A DNA stretch of 64,000 bases from Epiperipatus broadwayi (Eukaryota > Onychophora > Udeonychophora > Euonychophora > Peripatidae). The notes below the pieces were generated by a model. It was given only the letters and a program-made list of their open reading frames with translations. It was not told the origin of the DNA and searched no databases. Below, one piece after another: positions 1 to 9,718 of this stretch (the first letter of the stretch is position 1; the number at the start of each line of letters is the position of its first letter). The DNA is taken from positions 806,001 to 870,000 of the forward strand of contig JAQFVV010000113.1 in NCBI GenBank assembly GCA_028023455.1, written 5' to 3'. A program made the position numbers and the translations under genes.

Positions 1-838
1 AATACAAGAAATGGGAGTTAGAACCAAAATTTTTCAATTTTATCCTTAAAATAAACTTAGATGCCCTCCCAACCACATACTTTCTGGTACATAGAAGACT
101 ACATAGAGACATGGATCCTTTATGCGGCTTATGCCATCAGAATGAAGAAACTGTCCAGCACTTACTGTATCACTGCAAAGGTCTGGAACAAGTAAGAATT
201 ATACTTTGCAACACGTATAGGAAAAATAAAACCACAATGGAACAAGTAATGATGGCTTTCCAAAGTAAAACAATACCACTGATTAGGGCAGCAACGTTTG
301 TTCTATATTCACTATGGTGCACAAGATGTACGTTCCTAATGGGAAATAACACAAGGCGACATCCATCTACTTTTGAACACAAGTTACGGCAAATACAAAT
401 CCGGGACAAATTGATAACAAGTCCAGACATCTATGCAGCTACCTGGTCTCTGCTTAAACACAGAGCAAGGTTGTAACATAATCAAGGAAATAATGACTAA
501 GTAATATGGAGTACCAACAAGGGAAAAACAAAAATAAATAAATAATAAAACAGGAAATAAAGCAAAAGAACAGAGCCCATCCCTATCCAGTAATAGCTTC
601 AGTAACATCTGTGCACCTAATAACTATTGAAATGCAACTGTCTATAATATTCTGAGCACTTTATTTTTATAGTGAACAAATCCGTAACATTCAATTAAGA
701 CAATATATTATAAAGACGTTATCTTGATTATTGTAATAACAATTGTAACCTGGTTGTAACTGGAAAACTTGTAGCACATAATCTATGTAACCATTACTGT
801 ATTCTTTTGAGACAACAAAGGCCTTTTGAAACATAAAA
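1..838 (+). mobile_element. LINE, 3' end only (cut by window edge)
   Basis: Terminal part of a non-LTR retrotransposon. An open frame runs from the window start to 476, followed by about 360 bases of A-rich 3' untranslated sequence. The coding part matches, at protein level, the LINE insertion at 12482-13666: both share a W-x-EPKF patch, an IPT/LPT-x-YF patch and the same zinc-knuckle spacing. The element continues to the left outside the window. The 3' boundary near 838 is approximate; I saw no clear target-site duplication. Confidence 0.7.
3..476 (+). CDS. LINE ORF2 C-terminus with zinc knuckle (partial)
   Basis: C-terminal region of a LINE reverse-transcriptase polyprotein, open from base 3 to the stop at 474-476 (157 codons, no internal stop); the methionine at 111 is internal. 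The key motif is a zinc knuckle at about 120-180 with spacing C-x2-C-x8-H-x4-C, typical of the zinc-binding domain that follows the reverse transcriptase in many LINEs (zf-RVT). Upstream residues (W-x-LEPKF, then LPTTYFLVHRR) match the decayed copy at 12.5-13.3 kb. The C-terminus is basic and probably binds RNA or DNA. The endonuclease and RT domains lie outside the window, so the element cannot be judged intact. It is probably not under selection in the host. Confidence 0.7.
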   Translation, partial: YKKWELEPKFFNFILKINLDALPTTYFLVHRRLHRDMDPLCGLCHQNEETVQHLLYHCKGLEQVRIILCNTYRKNKTTMEQVMMAFQSKTIPLIRAATFVLYSLWCTRCTFLMGNNTRRHPSTFEHKLRQIQIRDKLITSPDIYAATWSLLKHRARL

Positions 839-1289
839 AATTATGGCAATTAGAATACCCAATTTATGGAAAATAGTGACCTGGGGAGCTTATTTAAGGG
901 GGCAAAATTAACAGAAAGCATTTCCACCATTATTAAGCATTGATTATTATTTTGGCATGAATTATGATTTAATCAAAAAAGCTTTTTTTAAAATTTTTAA
1001 TAAATTGGCCCTTTTTTTTTTCAAAATAAAATGTAACCCCCCCCCTCCCGCAATTCTATAAATAAATTTATATGCTCAATAGAAGGTTGTCTTTATTTTT
1101 CTTTCCCAATGTATCAATTTTTTCCCTTAAGAGTAAACCATAAAACACAATTTATATGCCTCAAAATTATTGCCATAATGTTAATGCTATAATAATGATA
1201 ATCCATTAATATATTTATTTCATACTTGTTTCCAATAATGTTAATTATTATTAATTGATTATTAATAAATATTCAATATTAGCCTTCCA
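839..1289. other. No recognised feature
   Basis: AT-rich sequence with homopolymer runs (T9, C9) and TAAT-rich stretches. No open frame or repeat was recognised. Confidence 0.5.
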
Positions 1290-1339
1290 CAATATCTCAT
1301 ACAACATATATACATGATGACACATATGACAAAAAATAC

Positions 1340-1398
1340 ATGATTTCCAATATACATATTTCATACTGAACCAGCACTTATCAGTTGATCCAAATCAT
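1340..1398 (-). ncRNA. Hammerhead ribozyme, family B (core damaged)
   Basis: Read on the minus strand: stem I 5' side ending in TCAA, core CTGATAA (G8 changed to A), stem II GTGC with loop TGGTTCA and GTAT, then intact GAAA, a short stem III in TATGTATA ending in the ATA cleavage triplet, and the stem I 3' side TTGG. The outer part of stem I (ATGATTT with AAATCAT) pairs. The G8 change should abolish cleavage, but this copy proves the GAAA half of the family core. Confidence 0.7.
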
Positions 1399-2100
1399 CT
1401 TCCACACACATATATAATCTGTGCTCAGTTTACATTAAGATAGCAAACCTTAAAACTTTAATGGACAGGTTTCAATCTACTCCACCCACCAAAACTATCC
1501 ATGCTGTTGAAAACCTGGTGATAGAACTTCCAAATCCCTTGTTGATGACAATATTAGGGTCGTGCCCATGTTGAATTTAAGTCATTCTGATCTCTCATGT
1601 ATAGGACCTTGTCCATTTAAATACACAGAAGAGGTATGGCCAGGATATAGGCTGAATCTGTAATATTTGAATACAAGTATATATTTTTTATATATACTTG
1701 GGGTTTAGATGTAATTATAGAGTGTAAATGAGTCTCCATACCATTGAAAATCTGATGCTGGAATGCCCAAATCCAAGTGTGTGTATATATATATATATAC
1801 ACATACATACTTGTATTCAAATATTGCAGGTTCAATCTGTATCTTGCTCTTCTCTCTTCTATGTATTTAAATGAACAAGATCCTATATATGAGGAATCAG
1901 AGTGACTTAAAAGTCAACATAAGCATGACAATAATATTGGCACCAACAAGGGATTTGGGTATTCCATTATCAGATTTTCAATGAAATGAATGGCTGAAGA
2001 GTTGGAGGATGGAGAAGATTGAAGCCTGTCCATTAAAGCTTGAAGATTTGCTATCTTAATATAAATTGTGTAGTAATTATATAAATGTGTGTGCGAGATG

Positions 2101-2159
2101 ATGATCTGGACCCACTGATGAGTGCTAGTTCAGTATATAATATGTATATTGGAGATCAT
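2101..2159 (+). ncRNA. Hammerhead ribozyme, family B (core damaged)
   Basis: Stem I outer ATGATCT pairs with AGATCAT and the inner part ends in CCCA opposite TTGG. The first core half CTGATGA is intact. Stem II GTGC/GTAT encloses TAGTTCA. The second core half reads ATAA instead of GAAA, so this copy is predicted inactive. It proves the CTGATGA half of the family consensus. Confidence 0.7.
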
Positions 2160-2342
2160 TTATTTTTTTCATATGTATGTGGACATGTGTATGAGATAGA
2201 ATGGATAGCTGAGGGAAGCTTGAAAGTCTTCAAATAACCTATAATTACATTTAAATTCTAAGTATATAAAAATATATATACTTGCATTCAAGTATTATAG
2301 AATAGATTGTTATATTAATATTAGTTCAGGTAAATACTTAAA

Positions 2343-2640
2343 ACTAAGTAATATGTTAAACCATTAAACATCACATGATCACATCTCCTATACTAGCACA
2401 CTAATTGTTGATAAACAGAGCAAAACTCTCCATACAGTATTGCCACCTGTGCTAAACAGAGCAATCAATGGATGCCAGAAGGCTTATGCATAAAATCCCT
2501 ATCTAATGCCTACTCATCCAATATCCCCAGACTAGTTTCTGGCTTGTGGCCTTCGTCAGTGAGGAGCTTTGGATCTGAGAGCATTGATTACTCTGTTTAG
2601 CACAGGTGGCAATACTGTATGGAGAGTTTTGCTAAGTAAT
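2343..2640. repeat. Family A foldback element
   Basis: The ends are inverted: CAAAACTCTCCATACAGTA at about 2422 is mirrored near 2610-2630, so nearly 50 bases pair (2421-2470 with 2582-2630). The outer left flank carries the family end ACATCACATGATCA. The middle holds one ribozyme-bearing half, read on the minus strand. It is a short version of the two-armed copy at 3388-3980, with one arm mostly deleted. Confidence 0.8.
2516..2574 (-). ncRNA. Hammerhead ribozyme type I, family A, intact core
   Basis: On the minus strand all hammerhead parts are present. Outer stem I ATCCAA pairs with TTGGAT and inner stem I TCCTCA pairs with TGGGGA (one G-U), with an internal loop between them. The core is CTGACGA. 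Stem II is GGC/GCC with loop CACAA, closed by an A-A mismatch at 10.1/11.1. GAAA follows, then a two-pair stem III (A-U, C-G) with loop TA, and the cleavage triplet GTC. Type I hammerheads with tiny stem III are known from Penelope-like elements and retrozymes. Activity is inferred from the fold; the A-A pair may weaken it. Confidence 0.8.
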
Positions 2641-3072
2641 ATGTATTTATTATAAACTCAATCTTCTCTCTATTTTCATACATATGTATTATATATTTAT
2701 AATTTTTTTTCTCAACATTACTCTCATTCAAGAAATTGAATAAAATCATCAGTTCAAATGATTGTAAGATGAATTTTTGCTAAACTAGTATCATCTGTTT
2801 GTCCAGATTATCAAAATCTATTGAATGTCAATATTATCTCACCAAAATCATTGGTGTATATTTATTCAAAAATAGTAAATCATTATTAAAATTATATAAA
2901 GTTGCATGCTTGTAGATTAAGTTGTATATTTTAAGCAATAATTTTACTATAGATTGCTGATGTTTTATGATTTATTAAACAGATGTATTATATTAAAATA
3001 ATTTAATGTGCAAATATAAAATAAATTATATTATATATACTTACTGGGAAATTAGTTTTATATAATGTAAAC
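2641..3072. other. No recognised feature
   Basis: Plain AT-rich sequence between a family A copy and the TCTA array. Confidence 0.5.
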
Positions 3073-3300
<228 letters not shown>

Positions 3301-3541
3301 ATATATATATTTATATAATTATTAAGTATGTAGTTATAATTAAAAAAATGAATATAATATTATTTATAAGAAAGTGATTCAATATATCACTAAACATCAC
3401 ATGATCACCATCTCTTATGCTAGCACATAACTGTTATTAAACAGACAAAACTCTCCATACAGTAGTGCCACCCTGTGCCAACCAGAGTAATCAATGAAAG
3501 CCAGAAGGCTTGTGCATAAAATCCCCATCTAGTGCCTACTC

Positions 3542-3600
3542 ATCCAATATCCCCAGACTAGTTTCTGGCTTGTGGCCTTTGTCAGTGAGGAGCCTTGGAT
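3542..3600 (-). ncRNA. Hammerhead ribozyme, family A (G8 mutated)
   Basis: Same fold as 2516-2574 with stems I, II and III, GAAA and GTC kept, but the core reads CTGACAA instead of CTGACGA. This is a CpG-type change on the other strand and should inactivate the ribozyme. Confidence 0.7.
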
Positions 3601-3813
3601 ATGAGAGCACTGCACCTAGATCTTAGGATCTAATGCAACCCTCCAGCAGCCACCTTTTATCTCTATTTAACTACAAAACTATTATTGTATATTATTATTG
3701 AAAATATTATTGTGTTTTCAATTTCATTCTCATAGTTTTGTAGTTAAGTAGAGATAAAAAGTGACTGCTGGAGGGTTGCATTAGATCCTAAGATCTAGGT
3801 GCAGTGCTCTCAG

Positions 3814-3872
3814 ATCCAAGGCTCCTCACTGATGAAGGCCACAAGCCAAAAACTAGTCTGGAAATATTGGAT
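3814..3872 (+). ncRNA. Hammerhead ribozyme, family A (G12 mutated)
   Basis: The core first half CTGATGA is intact, but the second half reads AAAA instead of GAAA, and inner stem I is weakened (TGGAAA). Predicted inactive. It is the partner of the minus-strand copy at 3542-3600 in the same foldback. Confidence 0.7.
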
Positions 3873-4310
3873 GAGTAGGCACTAGATGGGGATTTTATGC
3901 ACAAACCTTTTGGCATCCATTGGTTACTCTGGTTGGCACAGGGCGGCACTACTGTATGGAGAGTTTTGGCTGTTTTTTTGACTCAATATATATTTTATTG
4001 ACTGAATTTATAGATATTTGAAAAATATTTTCTTTCATTTTTTAGAGCAGAATTTTAAAAGTAAGTAAACTTAAATTAAGAGGTTATCTAGTTTTGTGAG
4101 GCCTTAATTATGAAAATGTTTTATATTATTATATATAATTTAACTTCTTAACGTAGAATTATTAAATATTAACAATCTGTACGATAGTGAGATTAAATAA
4201 ATATATTTATATTAAATGATATGGTATTAGAGAATTCGATGTAACTATACTTTAAATGTGAATTTTTTATATCTATTTTTCGTAATTTATCTTTATAATA
4301 TAAATGTTAA

Positions 4311-4380
4311 GAGTGGCATGGAGAGTTGAGGATCGTGTGAAAGTCAGAATTCGAATCCCTTAAATATTACATTATATATG
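4311..4380 (+). repeat. Family B fragment
   Basis: Short piece matching the distal end of family B: GGAGAGT, then TCGTGTGAAAGTC and a box resembling GTTCGAATCCC, as in the copies at 21830-21880 and 33330-33380. No ribozyme part remains. Confidence 0.5.
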
Positions 4381-4485
4381 TGCTGGTGTGTGTAAGCCTG
4401 TACAGTATATTAATATAACTTATGGAAATTTTGAAGAAAATATTTTTTTCAAAACTAATTCTGAATTCAGAAATATCTAAACCAG

Positions 4486-4619
4486 GATTGCGATTAATGT
4501 TAGGCATTGGTGGTCGAGAGGTCAGCGACAGCTGCTTTACAAACAGTTGTTCCGGGTTAGCTGGTTCGCTTCCCGGCTGATGCTATGACACACGAGAAAA
4601 AAAAAAGATTGCGATTAAT
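4486..4619 (+). repeat. tRNA-derived SINE with 13-bp target duplication
   Basis: The SINE body (4499-4606) has a tRNA-like head with an A-box-like TGGTGGTCGAGAGGTC and a B-box-like GGTTCGCTTCC, then GCTGATGCTATGACACA and an A-rich tail. It is flanked by a perfect 13-bp direct repeat, GATTGCGATTAAT (4486-4498 and 4607-4619), which marks a LINE-mobilised insertion. The head resembles a serine- or leucine-type tRNA, but it is too diverged to be a working tRNA gene. Confidence 0.85.
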
Positions 4620-5541
4620 ATGATTAATATTCCTGCTGTTAATTTCTCCCTTGAGTCATGAGACTAGTACAAAAATATAACTAATATTGTTGACATATAT
4701 ATACTCATAGAAATAATATTATGAGAATGCGCACGAAAGATATTACGTATTAAAGATTTTTAATGGTTATCAATATATGAAAAAATGAAAATGAAGATAA
4801 AGTATTGATTTGGCTAATGATTATCAGTTTTGAGAACATTTAATAATGCATGATAAAGCAAACTGAAAGATCTGAGAAATAAATTTTTAAGTTTCTATCT
4901 TTTACAAAATAACATTTGATTTCAATAAAAAATGTTTTCAGTTTTTAATTGTAAAAAGAAATCTATGAAAGGATAAAAAGGGCTGTAAACATTAGCAAAA
5001 TAATTATGGATAGAATTAATAAAAGATTAATTTCTTCTAGTTAAAAACTTTAAGAATTAATTTTTTATTTGCTAAAAAGATACTTTAACAAGTTTCTCAT
5101 TTTATAGAAATTTATTAATTGGTTAAAATTCATTTTCATATATAACAAAGCAGACATGGGATTATGGGAAATCGTACTCTCCCCTTTTTAAAAAAGGATA
5201 TTTTAAAAATCCATATAAATAAAACGACAAAATATTCATTTCTTTATTAATTATCATGAAACTAAAAAAAAGAGTTAAAATTATAGATTCTGCTAAAAAC
5301 TTTTTTTCTAAATTAATAGTTAATATTTTTTGGAGAAAAAAAATATTAATTTTTTATTTTTTCAATATTCTCCTCCTCTTTCAAATAAATTTATGCTAAA
5401 AAAGAAAATTTTTTTTTATTCATTTGACAAAACTAAGATTCTATTTAATATCAATAAAAATAAATGCGAAAGCTATATATAAATATCGTTAATATCTATC
5501 TGATTAGATATTCTGAGAGTTAATCTAGTCTACTTACTTAC
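4620..5541. other. No recognised feature
   Basis: AT-rich, with many A and T runs. One short GC-richer patch near 5155-5190 (GGGATTATGGGAAATCG) stands out but is not assigned. Confidence 0.5.
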
Positions 5542-5767
5542 TCCCAATATCTTTCATCTTGAGAATCATATCTTTCTACACAGTATAAGTTCTTATTTAA
5601 TATTTCTTTAATTTCTTTTCTTTTTATATATACTTTTAAAAGTAATAATGTTTTTTGTATTTCTTGCCATCCAGCATCGTGCTTTATAAGTTTGAATACC
5701 CAATGGACCTTAGAAGATAGAGCATCATATATTAGTTTCTGTAACCTTGACAATTTATACCTCACAT
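5542..5767 (-). CDS. Candidate internal exon of an unknown host gene
   Basis: I do not recognise this sequence. It is an open frame of 74 codons plus 2 bases on the minus strand with balanced, not low-complexity, composition: leucine- and lysine-rich, with two tryptophans and one cysteine, and the residues HWVFKLIKHDAGW near the middle. It is bracketed by splice-like signals. The frame is preceded by TATTTTAG (acceptor-like, 5768-5769) and followed by GTAAGTA (strong donor, GT at 5540-5541). That would make a 226-base internal exon. No start codon is needed; a GTG at 5765 is in frame. No neighbouring exon was found. It could equally be a chance open frame or a decayed repeat. Confidence 0.35.
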
Positions 5768-6154
5768 CTAAAATATTTTAAACAGTAAAACTAATAACTC
5801 AAAATTCAAAAACATCTTAAATCATTGAACTGAAACCAACATACTTGTGTAGTTATGAAGATCTGATATGAAGTCATTAAATCATGTAATTATTTGTCTA
5901 GTGTCAAATCTATATATCTATATGAGCAAATTGGTTTGGTTTCAAAACCTTAAAATATTTTTGAATTTTAAGCTATTAGCTTGGTGGTATAACAGAAGAT
6001 TTTTCAATGATAAAGGTAAATATTCAAAGATTAGTCTGAAGATATGGATTAAGTATTCAAAATTAATGAAGTTTATAATAGATGACATTTAAGTAGAGTA
6101 AAAGGCCTCCATTATTGCCTTTAAAGTTATATTTTAAATATAAAACCAAAAGAC
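5768..6154. other. No recognised feature
   Basis: AT-rich. A 74-codon open frame at 5868-6092 is lysine/isoleucine-biased and looks like chance. Confidence 0.45.
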
Positions 6155-6550
6155 ATAAAACTGCTGGTGCTACTGTATGGAGAATTTAGCCTCTGTATAA
6201 ACAGCTTGTGTAAGAAATGTTAATCATGCTATGTTTAGTGGTATGAAACCAATAAGGCATCACATAATTTCAGTGTGAATATTGATATTTAATAAGAACT
6301 TATTTTTCTCTATGATTATGCCACCTAGTGTAAGTTTTAATAATTAATAGGTGCCAGATAAGTGTCTAATCCATATCTAGAATTGTCCTATTCAATATCC
6401 TCAGACTAATTTTTAATTGTGGCTTTTATTAGTGGGGATATTGGCTAGAAAAATATCGGACAGGGATTTATTAAGCATCGCTATCTGGATCATTTAGTGT
6501 TAAACTACACAAGGCAACATTACCATAGTGAGAGAAAAATAATACTTTTA
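6155..6550. repeat. Family A copy, degenerate
   Basis: Old, scrambled family A copy. It keeps TACTGTATGGAGAATTT near 6172, a degraded CATCACATAATTTCA, and the TCAATATCCTCAGACTAA and AATTGTGGCTTTTATTAGTGG patches that correspond to the ribozyme region on the minus strand. The ribozyme core is no longer intact. Confidence 0.55.
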
Positions 6551-8185
6551 AACATATCGATCCAATTAACATTTTCTTTGTTTTCAAATCCATATCTAAT
6601 TAGTTTTTTACTTATTTTTAATTAAAGTCCAAGTTGATATACAATGTAAAGCATACAACTACACACACATATACATGTTTGTGTATGTGGATATGTGTTT
6701 TTAGAAATTATCTAATAAAAATTGTTATATTTCAATCATATGATTATAAATATTATAAAAAATATACTATTAACTCTTGAGATGCACATTGACCCAGTCT
6801 GTTTTTTTTTCTATTTCTTTAAACTATATCCAACTTTTTAAATGTCACATTCGATTGTTTTGTGATTATTAAAGACCATTACATAAATCTACTCATAAAC
6901 ACCCCATTTTATCCAGTTTTCATGTTACTATTGTTAGATTTGTGTAATCTGCATTTACAAATACAAAAAAATAATATGCGATATTTGAAAAGTTATGTAT
7001 AAATAGCATAATTGAAAAACTTTCTTGGACTGAAATACATTTTATATGCCATTAGTGAATTTTTTTCAATATCTAAAAAATCAGGTATTTGGAATGTAAT
7101 AATTTGTACTAGCTGCAATTTTTAAAAATGTAAGATTTTAATGCATGAACCCAAAGATACAAATGGTTTAAAAATTTAGATGCTCATAAATCTGCATAAA
7201 AATATTATATAGATATACTTATGTTTTATTACATTTAAAATCTAAATTAATAAAAATGATTAGTAATTATATGCATTTATTAAAAGATAAATGATATGAA
7301 TAAATGGGTGCCTAGGGCGATTTAATTTCTTGAAAACTGGGTGCTTCTAGTTGATGTCCTTTATCACTTGCATGTGCCAGCAGTGTTTTGGGGTGTTTTC
7401 AAATTCAAAATGGCCACTGAGCACATACTATATCAGCACCACCAATAAATGTTTTTAAAAATACCGAGCCTGTAGAATAGATTTGTGTAATATACTATAT
7501 ATATATATATCTTTTTTGATTTCAAATAATTATTGTTTACAAAGAATTATGGTTTACAAAATAGAAAATTATTTGGCCACTAAATTTTCTTTACTAATAT
7601 TGATTCAACTTCATAAAATTTTAAAATATTTAATCAGGTTTGCAGATTTGCTTTTAGCTAAATTATTAATTTGTTTTTTATTTTTCTTATCTATTTATAT
7701 GAATTCAGTTGAAGTTCTATTCGCTTTGTCCAAATAAAATTTATTTTACATCACCCAAGCTGAGAATCAATCCAGAAATCTTGAGTTATTGGCATTCATT
7801 ACTTTCTCACTGCACTGTATCACATGTGACCAATCTAAATAATTATGACAGGGGTCAGACGCCGTCATCAGTTGAGAATATGTCACACTCTGACACAAGT
7901 ATGGAATCCTTAATTTGCTTTTATCTTTAGTACAGGAGAAAATTTTTGCAGCTATTTCACATACATATGATTGCATTAAAAGAAATAATCCCTATTTCCT
8001 TTTTACCAGAACCATGTATTGTAAGCCTGATAAGAGAATCAATAAATACAGTAGTTAGAAACTAGCATGGAAATTTGGATACACCACTATAATCTAGAGT
8101 ACATTGATTATTCAAATTTATAAAAGTGAGCAAACAGTTTAAACTTTATGGCTAACTTTCTAAAGTGTGAAATATAAAATATGTC
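6551..8185. other. No recognised feature
   Basis: AT-rich sequence with short (CA/TA) runs near 6660-6700 and 7495-7510. The open frames at 7483-7737 and 7709-7930 have no recognisable motif. 7790-7930 is somewhat GC-richer but unassigned. Confidence 0.45.
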
Positions 8186-8258
8186 AACACGCATGAGCAC
8201 ACAAAGCTGAAGACAAATAAAGAAATATATATTTTTTTTATTACATTTTTAATTATGT

Positions 8259-8302
8259 GGCTAAGCGCTTTCAAGGGTCAGAGCCCTTATATTCATAGCC
8301 AT
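8259..8302 (-). ncRNA. Hammerhead-like motif in PLE left arm (non-canonical core)
   Basis: On the minus strand: stem I ATGGCT/AGCCAT, a junction strand ATGAATATAA, stem II GGG/CCC with loop CTCTGA, then GAAA, a tiny stem III (A-U, G-C around CG) and triplet CTT. The layout is that of a type I hammerhead, but the first core half does not match CTGANGA, so it is a derivative or decayed form. Confidence 0.45.
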
Positions 8303-8369
8303 CTTGTAAATAGACAAGTAAATTGATTAAGAGCGATGTAAATTTATGCAAATGTGATAATTACGTATT

Positions 8370-8603
8370 CTATTTCCTGGATATTTTGTAGCAAGAGTCT
8401 TTTCTATTTATGGCATGATTATCTCTAGTGATAAAGTAAGCCTCTTTTATCTTCCTTTTGAGATTGTGTTGCTCTCTGCAAACCACCACTAGACCTCTAG
8501 GTTGGCAATCATGACCGGCTGAAGTGTGGTGCTGTGCAAAAACTGAACCATAAGAAGTGTCTACCAGTGCTTTATGGCCTTCTTTCACAACCAATGGTTT
8601 CAT
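8370..8603 (-). pseudogene. Inverted copy of PLE endonuclease C-terminus
   Basis: Minus-strand open frame of 77 codons encoding the same C-terminal endonuclease segment as 9402-9614 (HKALVDTSYGSVFAQHH, GHDCQPR, RKIKEAY, HAINRK). The HH and GH-D residues are better preserved here than in the right arm. It is part of the inverted left arm and has no own promoter or RT domain. Confidence 0.85.
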
Positions 8604-8699
8604 ATGAAGGATGGTTAGATGATGGGACTGCCTATGAATGGCATCATCTCAAGTATAGTGTTACTTTGAAAACAAGTAATCCCAAAATATCAAGACTCT

Positions 8700-9614
8700 A
8701 ACTTACTAACCATCTACACTAGTTATGTTGATGATCTCTTCATAGCTGTCCCCACTTCAATTATTCTACAAATTAGAACTGAACTCAAAAATACCACAGA
8801 CCTTATTTTCAACATTGAGCATGAAAACAGTCACAAACAAGTCAAATATCTAGACATACACATTCAGTGAGAGCACACACATCTAATTTATAAGATGCTC
8901 ATCAAACCCCTTGAAGTTAGAGGACATTCTCACCCCCTCTTCAATTCACCAACTAACCATAAACTCTCTGACTTAACTGCCTTTCTGTATAGAAATATGT
9001 ACCTTTGTAAATTCAAGGCAGATAAAAAAGCTAACCTTGCATCATACAGGAATGACCTAATAAAAGTTGGTTTTAATCAGAATTTAATTGACAAGAAAAT
9101 AAAACAATTTTTCTCCAAAATAAATAATCATTTCACTAACACAAAGACTTCTACTCCCTTATCTGCCTAATGTGCATAAAAGTTTTTACAATATATTCAA
9201 TAATAAATATCATTTATGCTTTCACACACCTCTCAACTCCAACAAACTAATCAACAATACTAAAGACAGCTACCATCCTCGCTGACACCTCAGGTGGTCT
9301 ATAATATTGCCTGCCCTGAAAAACATGATAAATCATCATATTATGATGAGACCAGAGTCTCTCTGTCCACTAGGCTATCCCAACACCCATACTTCTACAA
9401 TAAAGCACTGGTAGACACTTCTTATAATTCAGTTTTTGCATAGTACTGCACTTCAGTTGGTCACGATTGCCAACCTAGAAATCCAGTGGTGGTTTGCAGA
9501 GAGCGACACAATCTCAAAAGGAAGATAAAAGAGGCTTACTGTATCACTAGAGATAAATATGCCATAAATAGAAAATACTCCTGCTACAAAATATCCAGGA
9601 AATGGAATATGTAA
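8700..9614 (+). pseudogene. PLE reverse transcriptase/GIY-YIG endonuclease remnant
   Basis: Fragment of a Penelope-like polyprotein in a single frame with several stops. At 8724 the RT catalytic motif YVDD starts, followed by VKYLDIHI, the PLE equivalent of the FLD block, and then by F/L-x-SPTNHK, the SNHP-like patch. In-frame stops occur at 8868 (TGA) and 9168 (TAA). The last part (9402-9614) shows the end of a GIY-YIG-type endonuclease: VGHDCQ, then RKIKEAYCI and AINRK before a stop at 9612. RT motifs upstream of YVDD are missing, so the copy is 5'-truncated and dead. The open segment 8895-9170 is the longest stop-free piece. Confidence 0.85.
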
Positions 9615-9672
9615 CTATCGCATTTGCATAAATTTACATCGCTCTTAATCAATTTACTTGTCTATTTATAAG

Positions 9673-9718
9673 ATGGCTATGAATATGAGGGCTCTGACCC
9701 TTGAAAGCGCTTAGCCAT
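9673..9718 (+). ncRNA. Hammerhead-like motif in PLE right arm (non-canonical core)
   Basis: Same motif as 8259-8302, plus strand, after the endonuclease stop. Stem I is ATGGCT/AGCCAT, the junction ATGAATATGA, stem II GGG/CCC, then GAAA, GCGC and CTT. Its position downstream of the ORF in the terminal repeat is where PLE hammerheads are found. Confidence 0.45.

Larger units (their letters stand above)
1290..2330. repeat. Family B foldback element, two arms
   Basis: Long inverted repeat. The left arm (about 1290-1640) is an imperfect reverse complement of the right arm (about 1825-2250), with an AT-rich spacer holding TATA repeats. Matching landmarks include the ACAGG/CCTGT block (about 1466 and 2025) and the ATACATATTTCA block with its complement. 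Each arm carries a hammerhead-like module, on the minus strand in the left arm and the plus strand in the right. Related copies or pieces lie at 4311, 18625, 20936, 28735 and 33060. Confidence 0.75.
3388..3980. repeat. Family A foldback element, two full arms
   Basis: Best two-armed copy of family A. The left arm (3410-3670) and right arm (3720-3975) are reverse complements over about 250 bases, with an AT-rich spacer of about 50 bases. The outer left end carries AACATCACATGATCACC. Transcription through the element would give a long hairpin. Each arm holds one hammerhead, on opposite strands and reading outward. No protein is encoded. Confidence 0.85.

Noticed and set aside
4499-4606. Functional tRNA gene
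   Set aside because: A and B boxes are present, but the acceptor stem and cloverleaf do not close, an A tail follows, and target duplications mark a SINE.
5155-5190. ZNF143/Staf-type site (GGGATTATGGGAAATCG) as an snRNA promoter
   Set aside because: Only partial similarity to the motif and no snRNA or gene start next to it.
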